Shown here piece after piece: positions 7,873 through 16,881 of a stretch of DNA of 43,625 bases. The stretch comes from Prochlorococcus sp. MIT 0701. GTDB lineage: Bacteria > Cyanobacteriota > Cyanobacteriia > PCC-6307 > Cyanobiaceae. The notes under the pieces were generated by a model. That model ran no database searches and had not been told where the DNA came from. It was given only the letters and a program-made list of their open reading frames with translations. The position numbers and the translations under genes are program-made. Within the stretch, counting starts at the first letter, position 1. Each line of letters opens with the position of its first letter. The DNA lies in assembly GCF_000760295.1 (NCBI RefSeq), contig NZ_JNBA01000023.1, positions 1-43,625 of the forward strand. The letters run 5' to 3'.

Positions 7873-9801
7873 TCAACTGCGCCAAACGCGCGAGGCATTG
7901 AGAATTGCCAGCAAGGCAACTCCTACATCAGCAAAGACAGCCGACCAAAGAGTCGCCGCACCAAAGGCAGCAAAGGCGATGAACAGCCCCTTCACGCTCA
8001 GCGCCATAGCGATGTTTTGCAAAACAATCCGCCTGGTGCGCTTGCCGATATCAATCGCCTTGGCGACCTGAGAAGGGGCATCGGTCATGATCACCACATC
8101 AGCGGTCTCAATGGCGGCATCAGAGCCGAGTGCTCCCATCGCCATGCCTACATCAGCGCGAGCAATCACCGGTGCATCGTTAATACCATCGCCCACATAC
8201 GCCACCGTGCCCCCAGCTTGATGGGCGCTGCGCAGCGCGCCATCGAGTGCAGCAACCTTCCCTTCAGGCAACAGATCAGCGCGAAAGCCATCGAGACCAA
8301 GCTGATCGGCAATGATTTCAGCCACTGGATGGCTATCGCCTGTGAGCATGGAAACTTCAATTCCACGCTTATGGAGAGCGTTCACCGCATCAACAGCATC
8401 CGGCTTGATGGCATCTGCAATCAGGATGCGGCCGCTGTATTCACCATCCACCACCACATGCACCACGGTGCTGTCCACTGCACAGGCCTCATGGACGATG
8501 CCATCGCGATGCAGCAATCGATCATTACCAATCAGCACTGAATGTCCGTTCACCTCAGAACGAATGCCATGGCCTGGGATCTCCTCTACCGCGGCGATTC
8601 TGGATGAATCAATCGGGGCTGCATAGGCCTGCTTGATCGATTGAGCCACTGGATGTGTTGACTGTGACTCCGCCATGGCGGCCAATCCCAACAGCTGCTG
8701 CTCTGAGAAACCATTGGCCGAGATGACTTGCGAAACGCGAAAGCTGCCCTGAGTCAATGTGCCCGTCTTGTCGAACACCACCCTTTTCACCTTGCTAAGG
8801 GCATCGAGAAACATCGATCCCTTCACCAGAATTCCCTGCCGCGCAGCACCGCCAACCCCACCGAAATAGCCGAGGGGAATGCTGATCACCAAGCCACATG
8901 GGCATGAGATCACCAACAACACCAAAGCGCGATTCAGCCACTCAATTGGATTGGCCTGCACAACTAAAGGAGGCACGACCGCCACAAGCAGTGCCAAAGC
9001 CACCACGATCGGCGTATAAACGCGAGCAAAACTGGTGATCAGCTTTTCGGTAGGAGCCTTGCGACTGGCAGCGCTTTCCACCAGTTGAAGAATCTTGGCC
9101 ACAGAGGATTCTTTCAATGGCCTGATCACCTGCAGCACCAAAGCGCCCGACTGGTTGATCGTTCCGGCCAAAGCCTTATCACCCAATTGAACGGCTCGTG
9201 GTTGCGATTCACCAGTGAGGGTCGAGGTGTCCAAACTTGAACGCCCCTCCACTACATCCCCATCCAAAGGCACCTTCTCACCAGGCCGAACCAACACCTT
9301 GTCGCCAACCTTGACACTGTTGGGATCAACCTCGATGAGCTGATCACCAACCATCAGATTGGCCCGATCAGGTTTGACTTGAAGCAAGGCCTGAATAGAG
9401 CGCCTGGAACGCCCAACCGAATAGCCCTGGAACAATTCACCAATCTGAAAAAACAACATCACAGCCACTGCCTCTGGCAGTTCGCCGATACAGATCGCGC
9501 CAATCGTTGCGATGCTCATTAAAAAGTTTTCATCAAATAGCCGACCTCGCAGGATGTTGCGACCAGCCGTATTCAGCACACCCCAACCACTAATCAAATA
9601 GGCGGGGATCATCACGGCCAACTCAACCATGCGCCCCATGGGCCCTGCCCAAGCCAGGCCAATAACGAACAGGCTGGCGGCCGCTGCGATTGGAATCAGC
9701 TCTCTACTCAAGCTGAATTCCTTCGCGTTAGCGCTGCAATCGTTGTTGCAGCAACCATCCAGCAGAGCATCACCAGCAGCCATCGAATCGCGGAGTTGCA
9801 T
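7873..9801 (-). CDS. P1B-type heavy-metal ATPase (Zn/Cd/Pb export type)
   Basis: Membrane pump that exports divalent soft metals. From the ATG at 9801 it has 642 residues: TGES (196-199), the metal-binding membrane motif CPCG (300-303), the phosphorylated Asp in DKTGT (344-348) and GDGINDAP near the C-terminus. There is no full HMA domain. Instead the short N-terminus is cysteine-rich (GCCNNDC, 16-22), which may bind metal. The start was chosen because GAGGGG lies 5 nt upstream. A TTG at 9870 would add 23 residues with more cysteines (CCECTG) and would touch the start of the divergent SUI1-like gene. CPCG with this architecture fits the ZntA/CadA group; exact metal specificity is inference. 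Confidence 0.92.
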   Translation of the reverse strand: MQLRDSMAAGDALLDGCCNNDCSANAKEFSLSRELIPIAAAASLFVIGLAWAGPMGRMVELAVMIPAYLISGWGVLNTAGRNILRGRLFDENFLMSIATIGAICIGELPEAVAVMLFFQIGELFQGYSVGRSRRSIQALLQVKPDRANLMVGDQLIEVDPNSVKVGDKVLVRPGEKVPLDGDVVEGRSSLDTSTLTGESQPRAVQLGDKALAGTINQSGALVLQVIRPLKESSVAKILQLVESAASRKAPTEKLITSFARVYTPIVVALALLVAVVPPLVVQANPIEWLNRALVLLVISCPCGLVISIPLGYFGGVGGAARQGILVKGSMFLDALSKVKRVVFDKTGTLTQGSFRVSQVISANGFSEQQLLGLAAMAESQSTHPVAQSIKQAYAAPIDSSRIAAVEEIPGHGIRSEVNGHSVLIGNDRLLHRDGIVHEACAVDSTVVHVVVDGEYSGRILIADAIKPDAVDAVNALHKRGIEVSMLTGDSHPVAEIIADQLGLDGFRADLLPEGKVAALDGALRSAHQAGGTVAYVGDGINDAPVIARADVGMAMGALGSDAAIETADVVIMTDAPSQVAKAIDIGKRTRRIVLQNIAMALSVKGLFIAFAAFGAATLWSAVFADVGVALLAILNASRVWRS

Positions 9802-9869
9802 CTGATCCCCTCGAAGATGGCATGCAGAAACACCAACCCCCGTACATTCACAACATTGGCGATCAAACA

Positions 9870-10211
9870 ATGCCCCGAGGTGGCTGGCAAGAATTCACAG
9901 GCCCAGGTGGTTTTTCAGGACAATCCAGCGCGATGGAGCGCCCCGATATCAGCCAAGCAAATCCCAAGGAGCAGCAAGCTGTGCGGGTGCAACGCACACG
10001 CGGAGGCAAGCGTGGCAAAACAGTGACCCAGATCACTGGGCTGGCACTCCCCGCCACAGAAGCCAAAGCGTTGCTCAAGCGCCTTAAGGCCCTGGCTGGC
10101 ACAGGCGGAACAGTCAAAGACGATCTACTCGAGCTACAGGGCGACCAGGTGACCCTGGTAATGGACTTCCTGCAAAGAGAGGGCTTCCGTCCCAAACAAG
10201 CTGGTGGCTGA
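9870..10211 (+). CDS. SUI1/eIF1-like translation factor (YciH family)
   Basis: 113 residues from the ATG at 9870 (MPRGGWQEF). The C-terminal half is a SUI1 fold: RTRGGKRGKTVTQITGL, then LLKRLKALAGTGGTVKDD and a closing VTLVMDFLQREGF. Bacterial members are thought to influence start-codon selection, but their role in cyanobacteria is not settled. It starts divergently from the metal ATPase, 68 bp from that gene's preferred ATG, and is followed 27 nt later by cysC on the same strand. Confidence 0.88.
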   Translation: MPRGGWQEFTGPGGFSGQSSAMERPDISQANPKEQQAVRVQRTRGGKRGKTVTQITGLALPATEAKALLKRLKALAGTGGTVKDDLLELQGDQVTLVMDFLQREGFRPKQAGG

Positions 10212-10238
10212 AAGGAGCTGACAAATCAGCTAGGCGGA

Positions 10239-10922
10239 ATGGAGAATGGCAGCCCAATCAAAACCAAGACCATGAGCTCTGCCCCGCAAGGAGATACAAA
10301 CCCCAAGGGCACGAACATTGTCTGGCATGAAGCCTCGGTAGACCGTCAATCGCGAGCACAACAACGCGGCCACCGCAGTGCAATCCTCTGGTTCACTGGC
10401 CTATCCGGTTCCGGCAAGAGCACCCTTGCCAATGCAGTGAATGCGGCACTGTTTGAGCAAGGTCTTGCCACCTATGTATTAGATGGCGACAACATTCGCC
10501 ATAGCCTCTGCAAAGACCTCGGATTCTCCGACTCAGATCGAGAGGAGAACATTCGCCGCATCGGCGAAGTCGCCAAGCTCTTCCTCGATGCCGGTGTCAT
10601 CGTGCTCACCGCTTTCGTCTCCCCCTTTCGAGCTGACCGTGACAAAGCCCGCAAGCTTGTTGATGTTGATGATTTCATCGAAATCCACTGTGCAGCGGAC
10701 CTGAACATTTGCGAAGAGCGAGACACCAAAGGGCTCTATGCCAAAGCCAGGGCAGGCGAGATCAAAGATTTCACCGGTATTTCAAGCCCCTATGAAGACC
10801 CTGCATCACCCGAACTAAAAATCAATACCGGTGAACACAGTCTGGAAACTTGCGTTGAGATCGTGCTCAAGACTCTGCTGGATCGAAAGGTAATTCCCGC
10901 CAAGCATCAACCAGTGTCTTAA
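10239..10922 (+). CDS. cysC: Adenylylsulfate kinase (APS kinase)
   Basis: Phosphorylates adenylylsulfate to PAPS in sulfate assimilation. 227 residues, with a Walker A motif GLSGSGKS at 54-61, then DGDNIRHSLCKDLGFS and RRIGEVAKLFLDAG, all typical of the family. The usual family N-terminus corresponds to the in-frame ATG at 10272 (MSSAPQGDTNPKGTNIVWHE), so the true start may be there. It probably shares a transcript with the SUI1-like gene. Its last 56 bp overlap the 3' end of the convergent permease gene. Confidence 0.95.
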   Translation: MENGSPIKTKTMSSAPQGDTNPKGTNIVWHEASVDRQSRAQQRGHRSAILWFTGLSGSGKSTLANAVNAALFEQGLATYVLDGDNIRHSLCKDLGFSDSDREENIRRIGEVAKLFLDAGVIVLTAFVSPFRADRDKARKLVDVDDFIEIHCAADLNICEERDTKGLYAKARAGEIKDFTGISSPYEDPASPELKINTGEHSLETCVEIVLKTLLDRKVIPAKHQPVS

Positions 10923-11934
10923 TGCAACTCGCCACGGGAACGGCCAGCAATAACCCCAAGAGCTGACCAAAACCAAATAATGCTCCTGTTCTGGCACCAA
11001 TCGGCAGAGCAATGAGCAACCAAGCAGGCTGCAAGCCAACGATGCTTCCCATCAGGCGCGGTTGGATCACTTGATCCACGATCTGACCAACAGCAATCGC
11101 AGCGGCCAGAATCTCTAGACCCATGCGGGGGTCCTGTAATGCGAGCAATGCACTAACACCAACAATCGTGAGCGCACTGGCGTAGGGGATCAAAGTCGTA
11201 AAACCAATTAAGACCGCAAATAACACTCCAAAAGGAATGTCCAGCAAAGTAAAAACAGCGATTTGACCGCCGCTAAGAATCAATGCAAGCAAGACCTGCC
11301 CGGCAAAATAACCACGGAATGTGCCCGTGATGGTATCCACCACAAGCTCCCTCCATTGATCCGGCAGCCAACGAGCCAGCCCAGCAGTGATTGGATCGCC
11401 CCCCAGCAAAAGAAACACTGCCAAGACAAGCACCAACAACGTGTTGATGGTGATGCCAAGAGTGGCGCCAAGAATGCCGAGTAATTGCTGACTCAACTGA
11501 GTAGCCACGCCGCTAAGTCGTGTCAGTAGATCACTACTGAAGTCTCCGAATTCACTTGGCAATCCCCGACCCGAAGCCCATTCCTGCAGCCGACTCACCC
11601 AGCGTTCTGCAGCCACAAGCCAGCCGGGTAATTCATTGATCAACTGGCCAAGCTGATCAATCAGACGGGGCACCAAAGCAACGCCCGCCAACACCAACAA
11701 GCCCACCGTCAAGACTGCCACCAGAGCGATGGCCAACCAACGGGACAGTCCGCGCTGATTCAACCATCGACTGGGAATATCTAGCAAAAATGCAATGAGC
11801 GCTGCCGTGACAAACAGCCCAGGGAACGGAGCTAAAGGCAGTAGTAACTGACGCAGCACCCAAAGATTGAGGGCGAACAGAGGCAAAACCAGACTGAGCC
11901 GCAACCAGATAGGGAATACCAATGGCCCAAGCAT
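10867..11934 (-). CDS. AI-2E family (PerM/YdiK-type) membrane transporter
   Basis: 355 residues with about eight membrane segments. The family pattern is clear: paired N-terminal membrane helices, a central soluble stretch (about 95-165), then TGTFRGYFAGQVLLALI, a LIPYASALTIVG stretch and the late VDQVIQPRLMGSIVGLQPAWLLIALPIGA signature. Members have been linked to export of signalling molecules or to ion exchange; the substrate here is unknown. It converges on cysC with a 56-bp overlap of coding ends. The membrane protein gene at 11965 lies just upstream on the same strand (30 nt), suggesting one transcript. Confidence 0.85.
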   Translation of the reverse strand: MLGPLVFPIWLRLSLVLPLFALNLWVLRQLLLPLAPFPGLFVTAALIAFLLDIPSRWLNQRGLSRWLAIALVAVLTVGLLVLAGVALVPRLIDQLGQLINELPGWLVAAERWVSRLQEWASGRGLPSEFGDFSSDLLTRLSGVATQLSQQLLGILGATLGITINTLLVLVLAVFLLLGGDPITAGLARWLPDQWRELVVDTITGTFRGYFAGQVLLALILSGGQIAVFTLLDIPFGVLFAVLIGFTTLIPYASALTIVGVSALLALQDPRMGLEILAAAIAVGQIVDQVIQPRLMGSIVGLQPAWLLIALPIGARTGALFGFGQLLGLLLAVPVASCIKTLVDAWRELPFDPAES

Positions 11935-11964
11935 CAGAGAACTCTCATTGAGATCCTCAGCAGA

Positions 11965-12585
11965 TCAGTCGCTGGCGCAAAGCTTGGCTCCTCGCAAAGA
12001 AGCCTGCCACCAAAAGGCAAGCCAGCAGGCAATCCCAACAAACTTAAAGCCCTCTTCAAACAACTGCACCGTGGCGTAGCCAATGGGTAAAGACTCCTGG
12101 AAACGATCACTCAACACCGAGAGGCCCAAAAGCAAGGCCGCCGCCAAGAAAGCCACACCATCAGCCTGGAGCACAAGCTGACGAAAGCGCAACAAAATGA
12201 TCACGGCAAGAACGGCATAGAGGATGTAGTAAGAGCCCTCGTGCCCTAAAACGTGGCGATCATGCAGCAAGAAGAGATCGTCGAGGCAAAGCGTGGTGGA
12301 GAAGATTCCTCCTACGAGCAGCAGCTGACGCCAACCACGCTGAACAACCAATCCCGAGAAACAAGCAAAAAAACTAATCGCCGCAGCCGCAGCCCAAAGC
12401 AGAATGCCCAAATTGGAAAGCATGCCCACACCAATTGGGTATTTACAGGTCTGCATCAGGTCACGCACAACCAACCCGGGCTCAATGCCAGCGGCAACCG
12501 CAAGGGCGAGGACGACGACATAAACGATCAGAGCCGGAACAACGGCAAAAGCCAGAAGGCGGGCCACTGGATGACTGAGCATCAA
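11965..12585 (-). CDS. Hypothetical integral membrane protein
   Basis: 206 residues, about six predicted membrane helices. Short conserved-looking polar motifs are TTLCLDDLFLLHDRH and SDRFQESLPIGYATVQLFEEGFKF. The repeated acidic/His residues between helices (DD, HDRH, EEGFK) hint at a metal site, like some membrane hydrolases, but I do not recognise the family. Start could be residue 2 (MLSHPV). It lies between purE and the AI-2E permease, all on the minus strand. Confidence 0.7.
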   Translation of the reverse strand: MMLSHPVARLLAFAVVPALIVYVVVLALAVAAGIEPGLVVRDLMQTCKYPIGVGMLSNLGILLWAAAAAISFFACFSGLVVQRGWRQLLLVGGIFSTTLCLDDLFLLHDRHVLGHEGSYYILYAVLAVIILLRFRQLVLQADGVAFLAAALLLGLSVLSDRFQESLPIGYATVQLFEEGFKFVGIACWLAFWWQASLRGAKLCASD

Positions 12586-12658
12586 ACCTCAATACGCAAT
12601 GATCAAGCCGGGACCATACCCATGGCTTCATCGGAGTTGATCAGTTCCAACAGGACCG

Positions 12659-13240
12659 TCACATCTGCCCCAAATAAGCCTCACTGCCAAGCTCCAACAA
12701 GCGAGCATCCTTGGCTACCACGGCATCGTGAAGATCCTGGCGGTAGGCCCTCAACCGCTCTGCAAGCTGTGGATCACAGATCGCCAGGATCTGAGCCGCC
12801 AGCAAGCCAGCATTAAGCCCTCCACCAATCGCCACTGTTGCCACAGGGATTCCCCCAGGCATCTGCACAATCGAATGCAGGGAATCCACCCCGGAAAGAG
12901 CCCTGCTCTGCACAGGTACTCCAATCACTGGCAGCGTGGTGAGTGACGCCACCATGCCCGGCAAATGAGCAGCACCGCCGGCACCTGCCACGATCACCTT
13001 CAAACCTCTCTGATGAGCCTGCTGCGCAAAGGCCACCATCTCAAGGGGCGTACGGTGCGCGGAAAGCACACGCACCTCCACCTGCACACCGAACTCCTCT
13101 AAGACGGTGACAGCCGGTTGCAGGGTTGGCAAATCAGAATCACTACCCATCACCACAGCCACCTGCGGCGGCGATTCAGCAGCTGCCAAAGGCACAGGCA
13201 GAGAAGCAGAGGTCACGATGAATAATGACGACAATGCCAT
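12659..13240 (-). CDS. purE: N5-carboxyaminoimidazole ribonucleotide mutase
   Basis: Purine biosynthesis: rearranges N5-CAIR to CAIR. The 193 residues contain the class I PurE signatures [10 protein letters not shown] (31-40), SAHRTP (60-65) and [10 protein letters not shown] (86-95), then [25 protein letters not shown]. The first 20 residues are poorly conserved, and a later start (for example the GTG just before TSASLP) is possible. It is divergent from nagA, with about 30 bp between the likely starts. Confidence 0.95.
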   Translation of the reverse strand: MALSSLFIVTSASLPVPLAAAESPPQVAVVMGSDSDLPTLQPAVTVLEEFGVQVEVRVLSAHRTPLEMVAFAQQAHQRGLKVIVAGAGGAAHLPGMVASLTTLPVIGVPVQSRALSGVDSLHSIVQMPGGIPVATVAIGGGLNAGLLAAQILAICDPQLAERLRAYRQDLHDAVVAKDARLLELGSEAYLGQM

Positions 13241-13272
13241 GGTCCCGCACTAGCACCACCTGGCCACCTCCC

Positions 13273-14427
13273 ATGCATCGGATCACCCACATCCGCCTGC
13301 CCAAACCTCTAAACGCCATAGACACCAAGCTGTGGTGGTTGGCCGTAGATGAGCACGAGCGGGTGCTCAGTGTTCAACCCATGGCAGATGGCTCTGCCAT
13401 GGACGGGGAGAGCTGGCAGGGCGACTGGATCAGCCCCATGGGCATCGATCTACAAATCAATGGAGGGCTGGGATTGGCCTTCCCCGAGCTCACCGCCAAA
13501 GACATTCCCCAGCTCCTGAAGCTGCTCGACAAACTCTGGCAAGACGGTGTACAGGCAATCTGCCCCACGCTTGTGAGCTGCGGGGTAGCAGCCCTGCGTC
13601 AATCTTTAACGGTGCTGCATGCAGCCCGAGAACAACACTGCCCACAACGCTGTGAACTGCTAGGGGCCCACCTTGAAGGCCCTTTTCTGGCAACGGCACG
13701 CCACGGCGCCCATCCCCTGGAGCATCTCTGTGCTCCGAGCCTAAGGGCACTGGATGAACGCATTCGCGGTTTTGAACAAGACATCAGTCTGATGACCCTG
13801 GCTCCAGAACTGCCCAGATCATCTGAAGTGATTGAACGACTAAGAACCCTAGGCATCGTGGTATGCCTAGGGCACTCGAACGCAGATGGGGAAGCATCTG
13901 CCGATGCCTTCTCCCAGGGAGTGGGAATGCTGACCCACTCTTTCAATGCCATGCCCGGTCTTCACCATCGTGCAGCTGGCCCAGTTGGGGAAGCCTGCAT
14001 TCATGGAGAGATCGCTATGGGACTGATCGCCGATGGCGTTCATGTTGACCCCACCATGGCGGTGCTATTGCAAAGACTGGCACCACAACAGCTGGTACTT
14101 GTGAGCGATAGTCTCGCTCCCTACGGCCTCAAAGATGGCAAGTATCGCTGGGATGAAAGGGTTCTGCTGGTCGAAAAAGGAACCTGTCGCCTGGAAGATG
14201 GCACTCTGGCAGGAGTCACACTGCCCCTCCTGGAAGGAAGTCGACGTTTAGCCACTTGGAGTGGTGAACCTGCCGCGGCCATCTGGGCTGCCACCATGGC
14301 CCCTCGGCAGGTGATGGGCAATCGCCGCACACTGGATGAGCTACTTGTGAATCAGCCCTTAACAGACTTACTCCGCTGGCAGTGGAAACCAGATACTGAA
14401 GAGCTGATCTGGAAGCATGCTGCTTAA
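13273..14427 (+). CDS. nagA: N-acetylglucosamine-6-phosphate deacetylase
   Basis: Removes acetate from GlcNAc-6-phosphate, used in amino-sugar and cell-wall recycling. The start was taken at 13273 (MHRITHIRLPKP), which gives 384 residues and avoids overlapping purE. An ATG 48 nt upstream adds a low-complexity N-terminus. Amidohydrolase motifs are present: GIDLQINGG (replacing the usual GFIDxHxHG), AHLEGPFL, LGHSNAD, THSFNAM and the catalytic Asp in VSDSLAPYG. The first metal motif lacks its HxH pair, as is common in the NagA group with a single metal. Confidence 0.88.
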   Translation: MHRITHIRLPKPLNAIDTKLWWLAVDEHERVLSVQPMADGSAMDGESWQGDWISPMGIDLQINGGLGLAFPELTAKDIPQLLKLLDKLWQDGVQAICPTLVSCGVAALRQSLTVLHAAREQHCPQRCELLGAHLEGPFLATARHGAHPLEHLCAPSLRALDERIRGFEQDISLMTLAPELPRSSEVIERLRTLGIVVCLGHSNADGEASADAFSQGVGMLTHSFNAMPGLHHRAAGPVGEACIHGEIAMGLIADGVHVDPTMAVLLQRLAPQQLVLVSDSLAPYGLKDGKYRWDERVLLVEKGTCRLEDGTLAGVTLPLLEGSRRLATWSGEPAAAIWAATMAPRQVMGNRRTLDELLVNQPLTDLLRWQWKPDTEELIWKHAA

Positions 14428-14453
14428 GATCCCGATCGTCTGAACCCAACTCA

Positions 14454-15167
14454 ATGGCCATGGAACAGCGCCAAGAGCTCAAACAGGCTGAAAAAACTGA
14501 AGTGGCCAACTACTTCAACGGAACAGGATTTGATCGCTGGAATCGCATCTACAGCGAAAGTGATGACGTCAATAAAGTGCAGCGCAACATCCGCATCGGC
14601 CATCAAAAAACGGTGGATGATGTGCTCGCCTGGCTTCAGGAACGCGGTGATCTGAGTGCCATGAGTTTCTGCGACGCCGGCTGCGGGGTAGGAAGCCTCA
14701 GCCTTCCTCTGGCCGCAATGGGGGCTGGATCGATTGCCGCAAGTGACATTTCCGCCGCCATGGTGGCCGAAACCAAACGCCGTGCTGAAGATGCGGAGCT
14801 GGATCTAAGCCGACTGACCTTCACCACCTCCGACCTCGAAAGCCTGCAGGGCTGCTTTCACACCGTGATCTGCCTGGATGTCTTCATCCACTACCCCCAA
14901 CAGGCAGCTGAAGAGATGGTCCGTCACCTATGCGGACTCACACAAGAAAGTTTGCTGGTGAGCTTTGCCCCTTACACCCCTCTACTAGCGGTACTCAAAC
15001 GCATTGGCCAGCTGTTCCCAGGTCCTAGTAAAACCACTCGCGCATATACCCTTCGCGAAGACGGCATCATCAAAGCAGCAATGGGCTGCGGATTCGAACC
15101 CATCCGCAGCAAACTCAATCAGGCTCCATTCTACTTTTCACGACTGATTGAGTTCAAGAAAAGTTAA
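14454..15167 (+). CDS. chlM: Magnesium-protoporphyrin IX methyltransferase
   Basis: Methylates Mg-protoporphyrin IX in chlorophyll synthesis, so it is strong evidence of an oxygenic phototroph. 237 residues; the SAM-binding motif is FCDAGCGVGSLSLPLA (72-87). The family N-terminus VANYFNGTGFDRWNRIYSE and the C-terminal QAPFYFSRLIEFKK are both present. It follows nagA by 26 nt on the same strand, a spacing that allows co-transcription although the functions are unrelated. Confidence 0.96.
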   Translation: MAMEQRQELKQAEKTEVANYFNGTGFDRWNRIYSESDDVNKVQRNIRIGHQKTVDDVLAWLQERGDLSAMSFCDAGCGVGSLSLPLAAMGAGSIAASDISAAMVAETKRRAEDAELDLSRLTFTTSDLESLQGCFHTVICLDVFIHYPQQAAEEMVRHLCGLTQESLLVSFAPYTPLLAVLKRIGQLFPGPSKTTRAYTLREDGIIKAAMGCGFEPIRSKLNQAPFYFSRLIEFKKS

Positions 15168-15222
15168 AATTACAGCCAAATCCTCTGGCATAAGCAATAG
15201 AGAAAGACAATATCTATTAAAC

Positions 15223-15801
15223 TCAATCAAGCTTGAATTGGTTGAACAAATTAATATCAACCACGACTGCATCTCCGGGCTCAACAAATGCGGTGCCCAC
15301 CATTCCAGTGTAAGAACCACCCTCGCCAATGACGGAAAGCCTATGGCTCTCAGGAAAGATGTTGGCAAGCACAAGATCAATAGCGCCGGATTGATTAATA
15401 GCTTTCCACTTGCTAGCGTTTAAACCGAGAGAACCCAGGCCTCGCAACTGAAGATTGCCTTTCTTCAACCTAAAAGTTCCCTGAAAATGGGTCACAAAAG
15501 TCTGCTGCCGATCATGGCCCAAAGCCTGCCTCATCACAATCTGCTCAACAGCATAAAAGGTTGATTGCGACTGAGCACAAGCAGCATCCTCAGAAACATT
15601 AAAAACATACGTCATATGATCTCCAACTGAAATTTGTCCGTCCTGATTTGCATCAGAGAAAAACGTAGATTTTATTTTGCAGACTAATAATTGCAGATCC
15701 AATCTTTCAGGCTGCAACACTTCATGCTGGCGCACAGAATTCAAAGAGCAGCCTGCAATTCCCATCAAAGAACATGCAATCAGCAACCCACGCTTCAACA
15801 T
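15223..15801 (-). CDS. Hypothetical lipoprotein with calcium-loop-like motif
   Basis: From the ATG at 15801 it has 192 residues and a lipoprotein signal (MLKRGLLIACSLMGIAGC, modified Cys18). A longer start at 15837 would put 12 extra residues before the signal. The motif DANQDGQISVGD resembles a dockerin/EF-hand calcium loop, and GEGGSYTGMVGTAFV resembles strands of allene-oxide-cyclase/dirigent-type barrels; both resemblances are weak. No function is proposed. It converges with chlM, with about 55 bp between the coding ends. Confidence 0.7.
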   Translation of the reverse strand: MLKRGLLIACSLMGIAGCSLNSVRQHEVLQPERLDLQLLVCKIKSTFFSDANQDGQISVGDHMTYVFNVSEDAACAQSQSTFYAVEQIVMRQALGHDRQQTFVTHFQGTFRLKKGNLQLRGLGSLGLNASKWKAINQSGAIDLVLANIFPESHRLSVIGEGGSYTGMVGTAFVEPGDAVVVDINLFNQFKLD

Positions 15802-15861
15802 CAACAAGTCACGAGCTCTTGGGGATTCAACGATCACCCTAACTGGTAAAATAGGCGCCGC

Positions 15862-16878
15862 TTATCTTTCCGTCTCCATCTGGAGGTGCCGCGGCGAGCA
15901 GGCTGTGAAGCCATGCAGATGGTTGCGGTAGGGCACATCCAGAAGCCTGTGAGCATGAAGACAATAACCACCATCACCTGGTGTTGCTGCTGATGAAATC
16001 TGCCCATCAAAGCCATATAAAGGATCTCCAATCAAGGGCGAACCAATCGCTGCCAGATGGATTCGGATTTGATGCGGACGCCCAGTTTGAATTGCTACCT
16101 CCAACAAATCTGCATCCGAACGTCGCTCCAGCAATCGCACAGTTGACAAGGCTGTAAGAACACGAGATTCAGACTGCTTTGAATCATGTTGAAGGGATGA
16201 ATCAGCAGCAACCCAAACCTGGCCCACCATGGGGTGAGCAGTCTGCACAATCGGGACCCTGATCGTGGCAACCTCATCGCAATGGACATTCAGATTGCGG
16301 TGCGCCAAAGCGCGATAAATCTTCTTGCAGCCTTGATCACCGGCAGTGGCACGACGAAACATCGCTGAGAGTTTCGCTCGAGTCTCCCTTTGCCTAGCGC
16401 AGATCAACAGTCCCGATGTGAACCTTCCCAGGCGATGCACCGGCCGTGGCACCTGAGACTCCCCAGCCAGCTGACAACGACGTTGCAGCAGCCCCGTAAG
16501 CGTGTGATCAAGGAACCCCCCACCTGGGATCACCGGCAACCCTGAAGGTTTATTGACAACCAGCAGATCGCCATCATCAAAAATCACCTCCCAGCTCGCC
16601 GGAACCGCAGCTTCCAGCCATGGAGGGCGCTGCCAAGACACCTGATCACCTGAGGCGAGCAGCTGATCCAATCGCACCAGCTCGCCATTCAGCCGAATCT
16701 GCCCAGCCTGCAAACGCTGTTGCCATACATCGCGACTCGAGTGGGTGTAATGAACCGCAAGCAGCTCCACCAACCCTCGACCAGCATCCACAGCAGCAAT
16801 GCGTTGGCTGTAGGTCCAGCCATGGTTGAAGCTGGCTGAAAGCCAATCCGCATCAGACACGCCATTGCAGCCTGCCAA
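15862..16878 (-). CDS. RluA-family pseudouridine synthase-like protein with altered active site
   Basis: 338 residues. The N-terminal S4-like part (QRLQAGQIRLNGELV) is followed by the synthase domain: LLVVNKPSGLPVIPGGGF, PVHRLGRFTSGLL, LEVAIQTGRPHQIRIHLAAIGSPLIGDPLYG and a late LHAHRL. All match RluA-type enzymes, which isomerise uridine in rRNA or tRNA. In the active-site motif the family normally has HRLD with the catalytic Asp; here the position is Gly (HRLG). I recall similar HRLG sequences in some plant/cyanobacterial members, so this may be a lineage feature rather than decay. Its 3' neighbour is the lipoprotein gene on the same strand. Confidence 0.85.
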   Translation of the reverse strand: MAGCNGVSDADWLSASFNHGWTYSQRIAAVDAGRGLVELLAVHYTHSSRDVWQQRLQAGQIRLNGELVRLDQLLASGDQVSWQRPPWLEAAVPASWEVIFDDGDLLVVNKPSGLPVIPGGGFLDHTLTGLLQRRCQLAGESQVPRPVHRLGRFTSGLLICARQRETRAKLSAMFRRATAGDQGCKKIYRALAHRNLNVHCDEVATIRVPIVQTAHPMVGQVWVAADSSLQHDSKQSESRVLTALSTVRLLERRSDADLLEVAIQTGRPHQIRIHLAAIGSPLIGDPLYGFDGQISSAATPGDGGYCLHAHRLLDVPYRNHLHGFTACSPRHLQMETER

Positions 16879-16881
16879 TGG

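Noticed and set aside
7861-8541. Plus-strand frame of 226 codons opposite the metal ATPase
   Set aside because: Shadow of the conserved P1B ATPase; its sequence shows no domain and follows the codon pattern of the opposite strand.
12253-12816. Plus-strand frame opposite the membrane protein and purE
   Set aside because: Crosses two genes on the other strand and has no recognisable features.
15085-15115. tRNA T-loop-like GGATTCGAACCC
   Set aside because: It lies inside chlM in frame and has no matching acceptor or anticodon arms. I found no convincing tRNA or rRNA gene in the window.
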